Positions 24,849-32,851 of a stretch of 36,182 bases of DNA are shown one piece after another. The translations under genes were made by a program, and so were the position numbers. The notes beneath the pieces are model-generated. The model was not told the origin of the DNA, did no database searches, and was given only the letters and a program-made list of their open reading frames with translations. Every line of letters begins with the position of its first letter. The first letter of the stretch is position 1. Origin of the DNA: Bacteroidales bacterium (GTDB lineage: Bacteria > Bacteroidota > Bacteroidia > Bacteroidales > FEN-979); assembly GCA_023229525.1 (NCBI GenBank), contig JALNZC010000041.1, positions 1-36,182 of the forward strand, written 5' to 3'.

Positions 24849-25410
24849 TTTCCAATGTACCGAACCGTTTGTGTTTGAGGTTCTTGAAGTGCGAAGGGGT
24901 AAGCCCTGTCATCTTTTTAAATTGATTTGACAGATGGGCCACACTGCTGTAATGCAGTTTATAGGCAATTTCGGTGAGGGTGAGATCATCGTAAACGAGT
25001 AATTCCTTAACCTTTTCAATTTTATGTGCCAGGTAAAAATTTTCAATGGTGGCCCCTTTGACTTCGGAAAAAAGGTTGGCAAGGTAAGTGTAATTGAAAT
25101 GGAGCTTTTCGCTCAGGTAATCGGAAAGGTTTATTTTGATTTGTTCATCCGTATAATGGATCAGTTCAATAATAACCGCTTTTATTTTCTCCACAAGGAT
25201 ACTTTTTTTATCATCCATCAGTTCCAGTCCGCTTTTTTTAAGGGCAACACTTAGATGGTCCAGCTGCTCAGTTGAAACGTTATCCTTTACTTCAGCTTCG
25301 CCCAGTTCAACTACAGTGTAATGTATCCCGAGTTTTTTCAGCTCTGATTTCACAACCATTTTGCACCGGATACAAACCATATTTCTGATGTAGATCTTCA
25401 AGCCCGGCAA
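24841..25410 (-). CDS. AraC-family regulator with N-terminal CxxC (HMA-like) domain
   Basis: 189 residues. The first 70 look like a small ferredoxin-like/HMA fold with a CIRC pair (C13, C16). Residues about 85-185 are the double helix-turn-helix of AraC/XylS proteins (SDYLSEKLHFNYTYLANLFS, LTLTEIAYKLHYSSVAHLSN, FKKMTGLTPSHF). AraC-type proteins bind direct repeats about 21 bp apart next to the promoter, the spacing seen in the seven boxes; this makes it the best candidate activator. No ATG precedes the CIRC motif closely: TTG at 25410 or 25401 fits, while ATG at 25380 would cut the fold. The CxxC could sense metal or redox state (inference). Its own promoter has no box. Confidence 0.85.
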   Translation of the reverse strand: MPGLKIYIRNMVCIRCKMVVKSELKKLGIHYTVVELGEAEVKDNVSTEQLDHLSVALKKSGLELMDDKKSILVEKIKAVIIELIHYTDEQIKINLSDYLSEKLHFNYTYLANLFSEVKGATIENFYLAHKIEKVKELLVYDDLTLTEIAYKLHYSSVAHLSNQFKKMTGLTPSHFKNLKHKRFGTLENV

Positions 25411-25430
25411 TATTAAAAACTCATGTTAGG

Positions 25431-25460
25431 CAAATTTATCAAAATTTTGGTCGATGTCAA
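25431..25460 (-). promoter_or_regulatory. Plain -33/-7 promoter of the AraC-type gene
   Basis: On the minus strand TTG (25458-25460) is followed after 19 bp by TAAATTTG (25431-25438), the textbook Bacteroidetes spacing. Transcription would start near 25425, which fits a TTG start codon at 25410 or 25401. The 39-bp regulon box is absent. Confidence 0.72.
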
Positions 25461-25518
25461 GTGGGAAATTAAGTTCATAAGCTAAAAAGTATATAACTTT
25501 ATGGGGGGATTTCTGCCG

Positions 25519-25647
25519 GGATGCAGGATCCAGGATGCAGGTTCGCTCCGCTCACGATGCTGGATGAAAGCTCGCTTAGCTCGCGATACTGGATGAATGT
25601 TCGCTTCGCTCACGATACAGGATTCAGGATGCTGGATACTGGATTAA
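25519..25647. repeat. 29-bp tandem repeat nested in GGAT-heptamers
   Basis: Three imperfect 29-bp units start at 25541, 25570 and 25599, each built as GTTCGCTTCGCTCACGAT then ACTGGATGAA with variations. The middle unit carries GCTCGCTTAGCTCGCGA. They are flanked on both sides by abutting GGATNCW heptamers (25519-25539 and 25620-25647), the same family as at 2549-2604. It lies in the 362-bp spacer behind the AraC-type gene. Confidence 0.85.
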
Positions 25648-25715
25648 TAAAAGGATGGTCTGCTTTTTATCCCTGCTCATAGTTATCGGGTCACTTTGAA
25701 ATAGATCTTTTCGGT

Positions 25716-25754
25716 GCAACTTTTTCTCAGGGTCGTTTGTCTTTATATTTTAAC
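25716..25754 (+). promoter_or_regulatory. Promoter-like element shared with 32731-32769
   Basis: GCAACTT, then TTTGTCTTTATATTTTAAC 15 bp after GCAAC. The same two blocks with the same spacing occur ahead of the gene at 32852, where they read GCAACTT and TTTGTCTTTACATATTAAC. The N-termini of the two proteins are also alike. Confidence 0.6.
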
Positions 25755-25772
25755 CTTCAAATTTCCTGACTT

Positions 25773-25937
25773 ATGGCAAGCGCTACAGGAGGTCTCTTCA
25801 GCAAGATCAAAGGAATGCTGGCAGACCAGTTCTATTTCCGTCAGATTAAAGGAAAATCATATTTGTCGGTACGTCCAAAGATGCGCAAAAAAAAGATGAC
25901 CTGGGAAACCATGCCGGAAGTCACACCAACTAATTAA
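25773..25937 (+). CDS. Small basic protein, related to the N-terminus of the protein at 32852
   Basis: 54 residues, too short for routine calling: it begins MASATGGLFSKIKGMLADQF and continues with YFRQIKGKSYLSVRPKMRKKK and an acidic-polar tail ending TPTN. GMLADQFYFRQIKGKSYLSVRP lines up with GKLGDLVVFRQRDGRTILANKP in the 187-residue protein at 32852, and both genes have the same promoter-like element. It resembles the start of DUF6266-type proteins, whose function is unknown. This looks like the minimal N-terminal module by itself, either a natural short form or a truncated copy. Confidence 0.6.
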   Translation: MASATGGLFSKIKGMLADQFYFRQIKGKSYLSVRPKMRKKKMTWETMPEVTPTN

Positions 25938-25965
25938 TAATTAATAATTATTAATTAAATTGTAA

Positions 25966-25973
25966 TATATTTG
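25966..25973 (+). promoter_or_regulatory. Possible -7 element for the YCF48 gene
   Basis: TATATTTG fits TAnnTTTG and lies 76 bp ahead of the ATG at 26050, after an AT palindromic run (25931-25960). No TTG is found at the -33 position, so support is weak. Confidence 0.35.
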
Positions 25974-26049
25974 GGTGTTGTTAGGAGAGGGGAACCGGAA
26001 CCGGAACCGGGGTCGGATGAGTTACCGGGAAGTGTAAAATTTACCTACT

Positions 26050-28110
26050 ATGAAAAATCTTTCCTTTTCGATCTGTTTATCGCTCATCTCATTATTTGCT
26101 TTTTCGCAATGGACATGGCAAAACCCGCTACCAACCGGTAACTATTTATCTTCTGTTTTCTTTACTGATCCCAATACTGGTTATGCTGTTGGCCTCCATG
26201 GAACGATCATTAAAACCATTGATGGTGGAACAACCTGGATTGCTTTATCGAGTGGGACAACCAGATGGTTAACATCCGTTCACTTTACTGATACCAATAT
26301 TGGGTACACGGTAGGTGCAGATGGAATCGTTTTAAAAACCACCAACGGAGGCTATACCTGGACAGATATATCAGGTGGAAATACGAAAACTCTATTATCA
26401 GTTTTTTTTACCGATTCAAGTACAGGATATGCGGTGGGTGGTGATTATGCCTATGGAATCATTATAAAAACCATCGATGGAGGAACAACCTGGACTACTT
26501 TGCAGAGCGGAACAACCAATTTTCTATCTTCCGTTTTCTTTACCGATGCCAGTACAGGTTATGCGGTTGGTTATCAGGGAACCATATTAAAAACCAACGA
26601 TGGAGGTATAACCTGGATAACCCGATCCATCGGAACGACTGAAAGTTTGACTTCTGTTTATTTTCCTGATGATAGCACCGGGTATGCTGCAGGTGGAAGT
26701 GGAATCATCTTAAAAACCACCGATGAAGGTAATACGTGGACAACTTTATCAAGCGGAACAACCATGTGGTTAACATCAATTTACTTCACTGATATTAGTA
26801 CAGGTTTTGCGGCGGGTTATTCTGGAAACATTTTTAAAACTACAGATGGAGGCTTAACCTGGACGGTTTTATCTTCCGGGACAAATAATGAATTATCATC
26901 GGTTTACTTTCCCGAAGCCAACACAGGTTATGCGGTGGGAGCTTTTGGAACTACTTTAACAACCATCAATGGAGGTTTAACTTGGATCGTATTATCCAGC
27001 GGAACAAAAAATTGTTTATATTCCGTTTATTTTACCGATACAGATACAGGTTATGCGGTGGGTGAAAATGGGACTATTTTAAAAACCGTTCAAGGAGGCT
27101 TATCCTGGACTCCGATAGAGAGCAGGACCACCCATGATTTATATTCAGTTTTCTTTACAGACTCCAATACAGGTTATGCGGCAGGTGGTTATTGGAACGA
27201 AGGGACCATCCTAAAAACCTATGATGCAGGTACGACCTGGACCCGGATATGGAGCGATACTTCTGTATTTTTATCAGCATACTTCACCGCTCCCAATACA
27301 GGTTATGCTGTGGGAGATGAAGGGATTATCCTGAAAACCACAGATGCGGGTATAACCTGGAATGTTAAACCGAGCGGGACGACCCATACTTTAACATCTG
27401 TTTGGTTTGCTGATGCAAATACCGGTTATGTTGTTGGCTATAATGGTATCATAATAAAATCCACAGATGCAGGTTCAACATGGACTGCCTTATCAAGCGG
27501 AACAGAAGTTTCATTAACATCAGTTTATTTTACCGATGCTTCTACGGGTTTCGCGGTGGGTTTTAATGGGACAATCATTAAAACCATCGATGGAGGGATA
27601 ACCTGGAGTATTTTACCCAGCGGCACCATCAATAGTTTACATTCAATTTACTTTAGCGATCCCAATATAGGTTTTGCGGTGGGTTATGGCGGGATTATAT
27701 TAAAAACAGTTAATGGCGGCACGACCTGGACGGTTTCATGGTACGGAGCAGAAACTTTATATGCCATTCATTTCCCTGATCTAAATATAGGATACACGGT
27801 TGGTAAATACGGGACCATCTTAAAAACCACCAATGGCGGGGGTGATGATATCGGAGAACCCCTTTTACCAAAATCATTATACACCATTTATCCCAACCCG
27901 GCAAACCAGAAGATCACAATCGATAACACCAATTTGCCTGGAGAAACCTTAATATCCATTTTCAATATGAAAGGCGAACAGGTAGGGAAGGCTCAGTTCC
28001 GAGATCAATATCAGATGGAGATGGATGTAAGCATGCAGGCAAAAGGAATTTACCTGGTGAAAATACAGACCAGGAAAGGGATAGAGTGTAAAAAGTTGGT
28101 TATCCGGTAG
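26050..28110 (+). CDS. Secreted YCF48-type repeat protein with T9SS sorting tail
   Basis: 686 residues. Signal peptide 1-19 (FAFSQ). The body is 14 tandem units of about 43 residues, each with a core such as FFTDPNTGYAVG followed by GTIIKTIDGGTTW. These are BNR/YCF48-like beta-propeller blades; 14 units would make two seven-bladed propellers. The last 75 residues are a type IX secretion sorting domain of type A (YPNPANQKITID ... GIYLVKIQTRKG ... KKLVIR), so the protein is exported and attached to or released from the cell surface. In plants YCF48 helps photosystem II assembly; here only the fold is shared. The gene stands alone. Confidence 0.92.
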   Translation: MKNLSFSICLSLISLFAFSQWTWQNPLPTGNYLSSVFFTDPNTGYAVGLHGTIIKTIDGGTTWIALSSGTTRWLTSVHFTDTNIGYTVGADGIVLKTTNGGYTWTDISGGNTKTLLSVFFTDSSTGYAVGGDYAYGIIIKTIDGGTTWTTLQSGTTNFLSSVFFTDASTGYAVGYQGTILKTNDGGITWITRSIGTTESLTSVYFPDDSTGYAAGGSGIILKTTDEGNTWTTLSSGTTMWLTSIYFTDISTGFAAGYSGNIFKTTDGGLTWTVLSSGTNNELSSVYFPEANTGYAVGAFGTTLTTINGGLTWIVLSSGTKNCLYSVYFTDTDTGYAVGENGTILKTVQGGLSWTPIESRTTHDLYSVFFTDSNTGYAAGGYWNEGTILKTYDAGTTWTRIWSDTSVFLSAYFTAPNTGYAVGDEGIILKTTDAGITWNVKPSGTTHTLTSVWFADANTGYVVGYNGIIIKSTDAGSTWTALSSGTEVSLTSVYFTDASTGFAVGFNGTIIKTIDGGITWSILPSGTINSLHSIYFSDPNIGFAVGYGGIILKTVNGGTTWTVSWYGAETLYAIHFPDLNIGYTVGKYGTILKTTNGGGDDIGEPLLPKSLYTIYPNPANQKITIDNTNLPGETLISIFNMKGEQVGKAQFRDQYQMEMDVSMQAKGIYLVKIQTRKGIECKKLVIR

Positions 28111-28182
28111 CAATAACAGTGATTGCGGGTACTAAAATGATGGCGGGTATTTTTCTACGAAGCAAACACATTTCATCGAACC

Positions 28183-28838
28183 ATGCAAAAAATAAACTTC
28201 AAAAATTCTTTATTGAACGGATGGTCTAAATACGGACTTTTCTTTTTTATATGCTTAGGATTATTAAATTTTATTGTATCGTGTAAAAAAACTTCCACTT
28301 TACATTATGTTATTTCTGAAGAGTTTAAGGCTTGGGCTGATTTTCAACAAGGAAGCTATTGGATTTATTATAATAAAATAAATCAATCCATTGATAGCAC
28401 TTATGTAACAGATAATTACTTACAAACTTTATCTAAAGACTCACAAAATGCGAGTGAACAATATCAATATGACCAAATTACAATGGATTTCAATGGGAAT
28501 GTTTATCAAAAATTTAAAATTGTGTCCTCTGACTAGGTTCGGAACTTTTTGTTAATTCAGGATCAGATGTTAGTGTTGCCATAAGTACATGGGCATTTGA
28601 AGACCCAAATCGTTATCACAATTGGTTAATAACAGTTTATCCAACATTCTCATTAAACGGAAATTCATTTACAAATGTCTATCAAACAAGAACAACATAT
28701 TTTGATTCTCATTCAGATTGGATTGCAATCGATTGTTTTACTGCTCGAAGTGTCGGAGTAATTCAAATTATAAATCAAAAAAATCAACATGATACTATTT
28801 GGTCATGGTCCTTAGTTCGTTCTCATGTAATCCAATAG
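28183..28838 (+). pseudogene. Lipoprotein gene with a -1 frameshift
   Basis: The first frame (28183-28536) encodes 117 residues with a lipoprotein signal (FFFICLGLLNFIVSCKKT) and stops at TAG. From about 28533 the next frame runs on without a stop for a further 100 residues (GSELFVNSGSDVSVAIS ... SLVRSHVIQ) to TAG at 28836-28838. Composition, Ser/Tyr/Asn-rich strands and the plain continuation of sense suggest one protein of about 218 residues broken by loss of one base near 28531-28536, either a real mutation or a sequencing error. No slippery heptamer is seen. The family is not recognised. Confidence 0.7.
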
Positions 28839-28881
28839 CTAACCTCTAAAAAATTGGATTAATGAAATCAATTGGTATGAA

Positions 28882-28941
28882 CCCCAGGGCAAGCCCTGGA
28901 CCCGAATTCCGCCCCAAGGGGGCGGGGAATTTACCCTGGGG
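28882..28941. repeat. Nested GC-rich inverted repeats (REP-like)
   Basis: A compact set of three nested palindromes: CCAGGGCAAGCCCTGG at 28884-28899; AATTCCGCCCC with GGGGCGGGGAATT (28905-28931); and outer arms CCCCAGGG (28882-28889) and CCCTGGGG (28934-28941). It is much more GC-rich than its neighbours. This could be a REP-like mobile repeat or a strong terminator-like structure. Confidence 0.6.
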
Positions 28942-29102
28942 ATGAGGTGATTAAAGAATGAAATTACTGTGCCTGACGATCCACTAACCACAACAATGTT
29001 ATCGCAAAGTTGCTTTGCATGACGTTACCTTTATTCCGTATAAGGATTAAGCGATAGAAGAAATTTTGAACCGGAAATATTCTTAATGTTAAACTAATTT
29101 TT
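28942..29102. other. Spacer ahead of the beta-barrel gene
   Basis: 161 bp. It contains a short palindrome, GCAAAGTTGCTTTGC (about 29005), and nothing else that I can name. Confidence 0.4.
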
Positions 29103-29804
29103 ATGAAACGACAATTACTATTTATCAGTTTTTATTTACTTGGAGTTTGTTTAAATTCCGTTAATGGTCAAACGAAGAGATTCGAAATCGGATTTGAAGG
29201 TGGACCAGGCGTCACTTATTTTTATGGGAATACTTTCACAATGGATTATCTTAAACCCATTATCGGTGGGTATGTTGGTGTTTTGTTTCAATATCATTTT
29301 TCTAAGTTTTTTTCAATTAAGACAGGCTGTTCTTATGAAAGAAAAGGTGCTAATTTCAACTATAAGTCATGGGATTTCAATACAGATTATTTATATCATT
29401 TAAATTATATTACCATTCCTGCTTTGATTCAGGCCGAATTTGGGAGAAAAGTTCATTTTTTCATCAATACAGGTCCTTATTTTAGTTATTTGGTAAGCCA
29501 AAAATATACTGGAAAAGATTCACCTTCAGGTGCAGGTAATTGGCTGCTAATAAGCACTTCCAGTGAACAGAACCTGATAAATTATGATTTTGGAGTCCAA
29601 GCTGAATTGGGTACGAAAATAGCAGTTTCAAAAGAGATAGCTCTTTCGGTAAGTTTAGCTGATCATTTAGGACTATTGAATACAAAAAAACAACTCCTGT
29701 TTACCGATACTATGCTTTCTCCTATAAATTCAGATAATACTTCATTTAATAATTCCATTTTTTTCGTATTGGGTCTTTCGTATAGTTTTGGCACATTAAA
29801 TTAA
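29103..29804 (+). CDS. Outer-membrane beta-barrel protein, PorT-like
   Basis: 233 residues with a signal peptide (1-22, SVNGQ) and then alternating strands and turns: FEIGFEGGPGVTYFYG, VGVLFQYHFSKFFSIKTGCSYERKG, YLTIPALIQAEFG-like YITIPALIQAEFG, and a terminal FVLGLSYSFGTLN. This is the pattern of the PorT-type outer_membrane_beta-barrel_2 proteins of Bacteroidetes. The central KTGCSYERKGANF is a family hallmark. No partner is evident, so the function is unknown. Base composition is clearly more AT-rich than in the block before 25 kb. Confidence 0.8.
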   Translation: MKRQLLFISFYLLGVCLNSVNGQTKRFEIGFEGGPGVTYFYGNTFTMDYLKPIIGGYVGVLFQYHFSKFFSIKTGCSYERKGANFNYKSWDFNTDYLYHLNYITIPALIQAEFGRKVHFFINTGPYFSYLVSQKYTGKDSPSGAGNWLLISTSSEQNLINYDFGVQAELGTKIAVSKEIALSVSLADHLGLLNTKKQLLFTDTMLSPINSDNTSFNNSIFFVLGLSYSFGTLN

Positions 29805-29932
29805 TATATAAACATGCTTCCCACGAAATGCCACCGGCAAAAATACTTACTTTATCATTGCATATCGAATGATATCCCTTTTATGCGACTGCCGGCAGAG
29901 CGATATGTGCAAAGCATATAGACGACAAGACA

Positions 29933-30103
29933 ATGAGAATACAAAGAACAATTTTAGGAATATTAATAATTGTAAGTCTTTCAAACTGTAAGAAAGACCA
30001 GACAATTGTGCCTCCTGGCGATACAAGCATACATAACTACATCATTGCAGGTGGAGGAACGACATCTTTTCAACGAATTATAGGAGGGCCGAAACTTGAC
30101 TAA
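29933..30103 (+). CDS. Short lipoprotein-like stub
   Basis: 56 residues (MRIQRTILGILIIVSLSNCK ...) with a lipoprotein signal and lipobox LSNC, then KDQTIVPPGD and GGGTTSFQRIIGG, ending PKLD. It is preceded by a structured leader (ATATGTGCAAAGCATAT, then GACGACAAGACA, then ATG). Its stop lies 16 bp before the next gene. It may be the 5' remnant of a longer surface lipoprotein cut off by the arrival of the next gene. I do not recognise the family. Confidence 0.5.
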   Translation: MRIQRTILGILIIVSLSNCKKDQTIVPPGDTSIHNYIIAGGGTTSFQRIIGGPKLD

Positions 30104-30119
30104 TTTTAAACACAACACC

Positions 30120-31805
30120 ATGAAACTATTCAAATTTATTTTAACAACAGTTCTTATTCGAACTGTACTTTCATCGGGAGTTAATGGACAAACTAGTGTC
30201 AGCGGGGGAATTTATTCAAACACGACATGGACAAAAGCAAATAGCCCATACATTGTTATTGACACTGTTGTGGTTTATCCAAATGTAACACTAACAATTC
30301 AACCTGGAGTTACAATTAAATTTGAAAACGGGAAAAGGTTGGAAATCAGAGCTGCCACACTTCACGCAGTTGGAACCTTAAATGATTCAATTGAGTTTAC
30401 AAGCAATTCCGCCTTGTCTGGGCCTGGAATTTGGGGAGATGTTTACCTGAGCGGACATGGAGGAGGTATCTATGCGAATATTAATTACTGTAAATTCCAA
30501 TATGCAAGTAATGCTATTTTCTGTGACAATTTCAACAATAATATCTTTATCAAGAATTCCAGTTTTTATAAAAATGTTACTGGGATGCATGGTGGTCAAT
30601 GGCTTATGATGGATTCCTGCAATTTTATAGATAATATCAATGGTTTGAAATCAATAAACAGTATTACTGCCAATTATTGCAATATTTCTAACAACGAATT
30701 TGGATTATTGTATTGTTCATCCATTACAGCAAGAAATTGTCTTATTATTTCTAATCAAATAGGTTTATACAATACCAACGGGTCGACTATTAAAAACAGT
30801 ATCATTAGTTCAAATCAAATTGGAATGCTTAATATAGGAGGAATCGAAATTGACAGTTGTATTATACGAAATAATCACACAGGAATTTTAGACAGCCTAT
30901 ATGGTTATAACACGATTATAAACAGCAGTATTGATTCCAATTCTTTTGCAGGCATAATTTTTAATAACATACAACATTCATCTGTAGTAAATTGTCAAAT
31001 TCGAAGTAACGGTGAAGGAATAATTGAAAATGGAGGAACCTCACCAAATATATTTACAAGGAATATTATTGAAGGTAATTTTATTGGGATTAGATTGGCG
31101 ACAAAAAAAGATAATTTTTATTGTAATAAAATTTGCAACAACTCTTCATATGATTTAAAATATTTAGCGACCTCAAATGCCAATATTCCAAATAATTATT
31201 GGTGCACTTCAGACTCTATATCAACCCAGGCAAAAATATTTGACGGACACGATTCTATAAGTTTGGGGGTTGTAAATTTTATGCCGATTGATACTTCCAT
31301 GTGTTTTCAGTGCATTTATAGTAAAATTAATTTTACATGGATAAAACCATCCTGTTTAACGTGTATCGACGGAACGGCAACAGCTTATCCAACGAATGGG
31401 GTACCACCATACTCATATTACTGGAATACAACTCCAGTTCAAACAACTCAAACTGCGATAGGCCTTTCAAATGGGTATTATAATGTTTGTATTGCCGATT
31501 CAACAGGATGCATCGTCTGTGATTCTGTAATACTTTACTCATGGTGGAATGTAAATGAAATAAAAGACAATTTTTTCATCTCTCTTTTTCCAAATCCTGC
31601 ATCAGATAAATTAAAAGTAGTATTACCGACAAGTATAACTTTAATGAAAGTAGAAATATTTAACCCTCTCGGAAGGCTAGAACATTCTTCAACAACGACA
31701 GGGTATAACACAGACATTAACATTTCTTCATTGACAAGGGGTGTTCATTTAATAAAAATTATGGCTGGCGACAAAATTGGGATTCGAAAATTCATAAAAA
31801 ACTAA
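30120..31805 (+). CDS. Right-handed beta-helix protein with SprB-like repeat and T9SS tail
   Basis: 561 residues. Signal peptide 1-24 (SGVNGQ). Residues about 45-360 form a parallel beta-helix of short repeated turns (NYCKFQYASNAIF, NSSFYKNVTG, DSCNFIDNING, NSIISSNQIGM and so on), a shape common in polysaccharide-binding or lyase proteins. The Cys pair GDSVC-type SprB-like repeat follows (CLTCIDGTATAYPTNGVPPY ... YNVCIADSTGCIVCDSV, about 410-470). The C-terminal 80 residues are a type A sorting domain (FPNPASDKLKVVLP ... GVHLIKI ... RKFIKN). I used the ATG at 30120; a TTG at 30096 would start inside the preceding stub gene. Confidence 0.88.
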   Translation: MKLFKFILTTVLIRTVLSSGVNGQTSVSGGIYSNTTWTKANSPYIVIDTVVVYPNVTLTIQPGVTIKFENGKRLEIRAATLHAVGTLNDSIEFTSNSALSGPGIWGDVYLSGHGGGIYANINYCKFQYASNAIFCDNFNNNIFIKNSSFYKNVTGMHGGQWLMMDSCNFIDNINGLKSINSITANYCNISNNEFGLLYCSSITARNCLIISNQIGLYNTNGSTIKNSIISSNQIGMLNIGGIEIDSCIIRNNHTGILDSLYGYNTIINSSIDSNSFAGIIFNNIQHSSVVNCQIRSNGEGIIENGGTSPNIFTRNIIEGNFIGIRLATKKDNFYCNKICNNSSYDLKYLATSNANIPNNYWCTSDSISTQAKIFDGHDSISLGVVNFMPIDTSMCFQCIYSKINFTWIKPSCLTCIDGTATAYPTNGVPPYSYYWNTTPVQTTQTAIGLSNGYYNVCIADSTGCIVCDSVILYSWWNVNEIKDNFFISLFPNPASDKLKVVLPTSITLMKVEIFNPLGRLEHSSTTTGYNTDINISSLTRGVHLIKIMAGDKIGIRKFIKN

Positions 31806-31965
31806 AACAACCGTTAATGGACTTGGAACCGCAAAAAAAAACCAGCATTGATCGTGCAACGCGAAGGTTCCCCTTTTCTGCGGATGCAGGTAGGCGTCAT
31901 GGCCACCTTCAAGTAAAATAAAGGGTTATTAAAATTAATCTTCGGGATCTCTAAACTGACCCATT
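31806..31965. other. Spacer between surface-protein genes
   Basis: 160 bp. It contains GGAACC...GGTTCC-like arms around 31828 and 31868 and no gene. A similar cassette-like spacer is seen at 29815-29932. Confidence 0.4.
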
Positions 31966-32370
31966 ATGAAAAGATTTAACAATAATCGTTTTCAACATAT
32001 TTCTGGGGCTGTTTTGTTAATTCTTTGTTTAATAGAAAGTATAACCGCTCTGGGACAACAACCCGTCAACTCGGACACGATTATAAAAAAGAGTATCATT
32101 GTTAATGATGGCTTTGAAATAAAATTTCTTGATTGTCCCGGCGCAGGTTATGGTTGGTATTTATCAACTCCTTACGATACAACAGTCCTGTCTATTCGTC
32201 AAACATCATCAGAAATAATGGAAGGAAATTATAGCATAGGAGGTCATTATGTTACGACATATTGTTTTAAAGGTTTGAAAAAAAGGAACTTAAGTTTGGT
32301 CTATTATTACAAGAGGCCATGGCTCAAGGATAGGTTGTTTAAATGCAAAATCATAATTAAGATAAAATAA
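31966..32370 (+). CDS. Chagasin-like (I42) protease inhibitor candidate
   Basis: 134 residues. Signal region 1-31 (LALGQ-like ITALGQQ). The mature part has the three loop motifs of chagasin-type inhibitors of papain-like cysteine proteases, in the right order: CPGAGYGW (57-64) in place of NPTTGYxW, SIGGHYV (90-96) in place of GxGG, and the invariant RPW (117-119). A beta-sandwich of about 100 residues fits the family length. First-loop substitutions leave inhibitory activity open. A periplasmic or surface site is inferred from the signal peptide. No protease gene is adjacent. Confidence 0.65.
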   Translation: MKRFNNNRFQHISGAVLLILCLIESITALGQQPVNSDTIIKKSIIVNDGFEIKFLDCPGAGYGWYLSTPYDTTVLSIRQTSSEIMEGNYSIGGHYVTTYCFKGLKKRNLSLVYYYKRPWLKDRLFKCKIIIKIK

Positions 32371-32730
32371 AAACAGAGGCGCATAACCGTTTTTGACGTT
32401 TGTCCCTCACGCAGTCTTGGAACAGGAAACTTCCACAGACCCGTGAATTCCTGTTTCATTCCTATCCTCCGGGGGATCCACTCACACACTTCAACTTCAC
32501 TTTATATCTAAGTTCATCACCGCATAACCAATTTACCTCCTCCCTGAGTCACTTTACAAGAAGGGGCGCCTTTCAACCAGGCATAACTTTATCGTACAAT
32601 TAAATATTTCATTATAAAATTGTTGAAATTTAATTTCCGGTTGTTTTACATGTATTATATTGTTTATAAGCATTTTAATGAATTTACATGAGAAATAAAT
32701 AATTAATTTCCATTTTTTCCCCAATTCCAT
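32371..32730. other. Long spacer without a convincing gene
   Basis: 360 bp. It holds an inverted pair AACAGGAA/TTCCTGTT (about 32421 and 32450) and a very AT-rich stretch from 32590 to 32715. A TTG-started open frame at 32400-32603 has no signal, motif or codon usage typical of the genome and is not called. Confidence 0.5.
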
Positions 32731-32769
32731 GCAACTTCCTTTGACAATACTTTGTCTTTACATATTAAC
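32731..32769 (+). promoter_or_regulatory. Promoter-like element shared with 25716-25754
   Basis: GCAACTT, then TTTGTCTTTACATATTAAC with 15 bp after GCAAC. It is the second copy of the element at 25716, and spacing and sequence are preserved. The gene starts 83 bp further on. Confidence 0.6.
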
Positions 32770-32851
32770 AAGATACAACCGGTTCTTGTTTACGTCTCTC
32801 TGCAGAAAGACGATGGTAATTAACTCAATTATTAACTTAATTCTTACAAAA

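Noticed and set aside
25541..25627. CRISPR-like array of 29-bp repeats
   Set aside because: Units abut without unique spacers and vary; there are only three, and no cas gene is near.
28520..28545. Programmed -1 frameshift in the lipoprotein gene
   Set aside because: There is no slippery heptamer and no stimulating hairpin at the shift point; mutation or sequencing error is simpler.
32400..32603. Open frame started by TTG
   Set aside because: No signal, motif or ribosome site; composition is that of the spacer.
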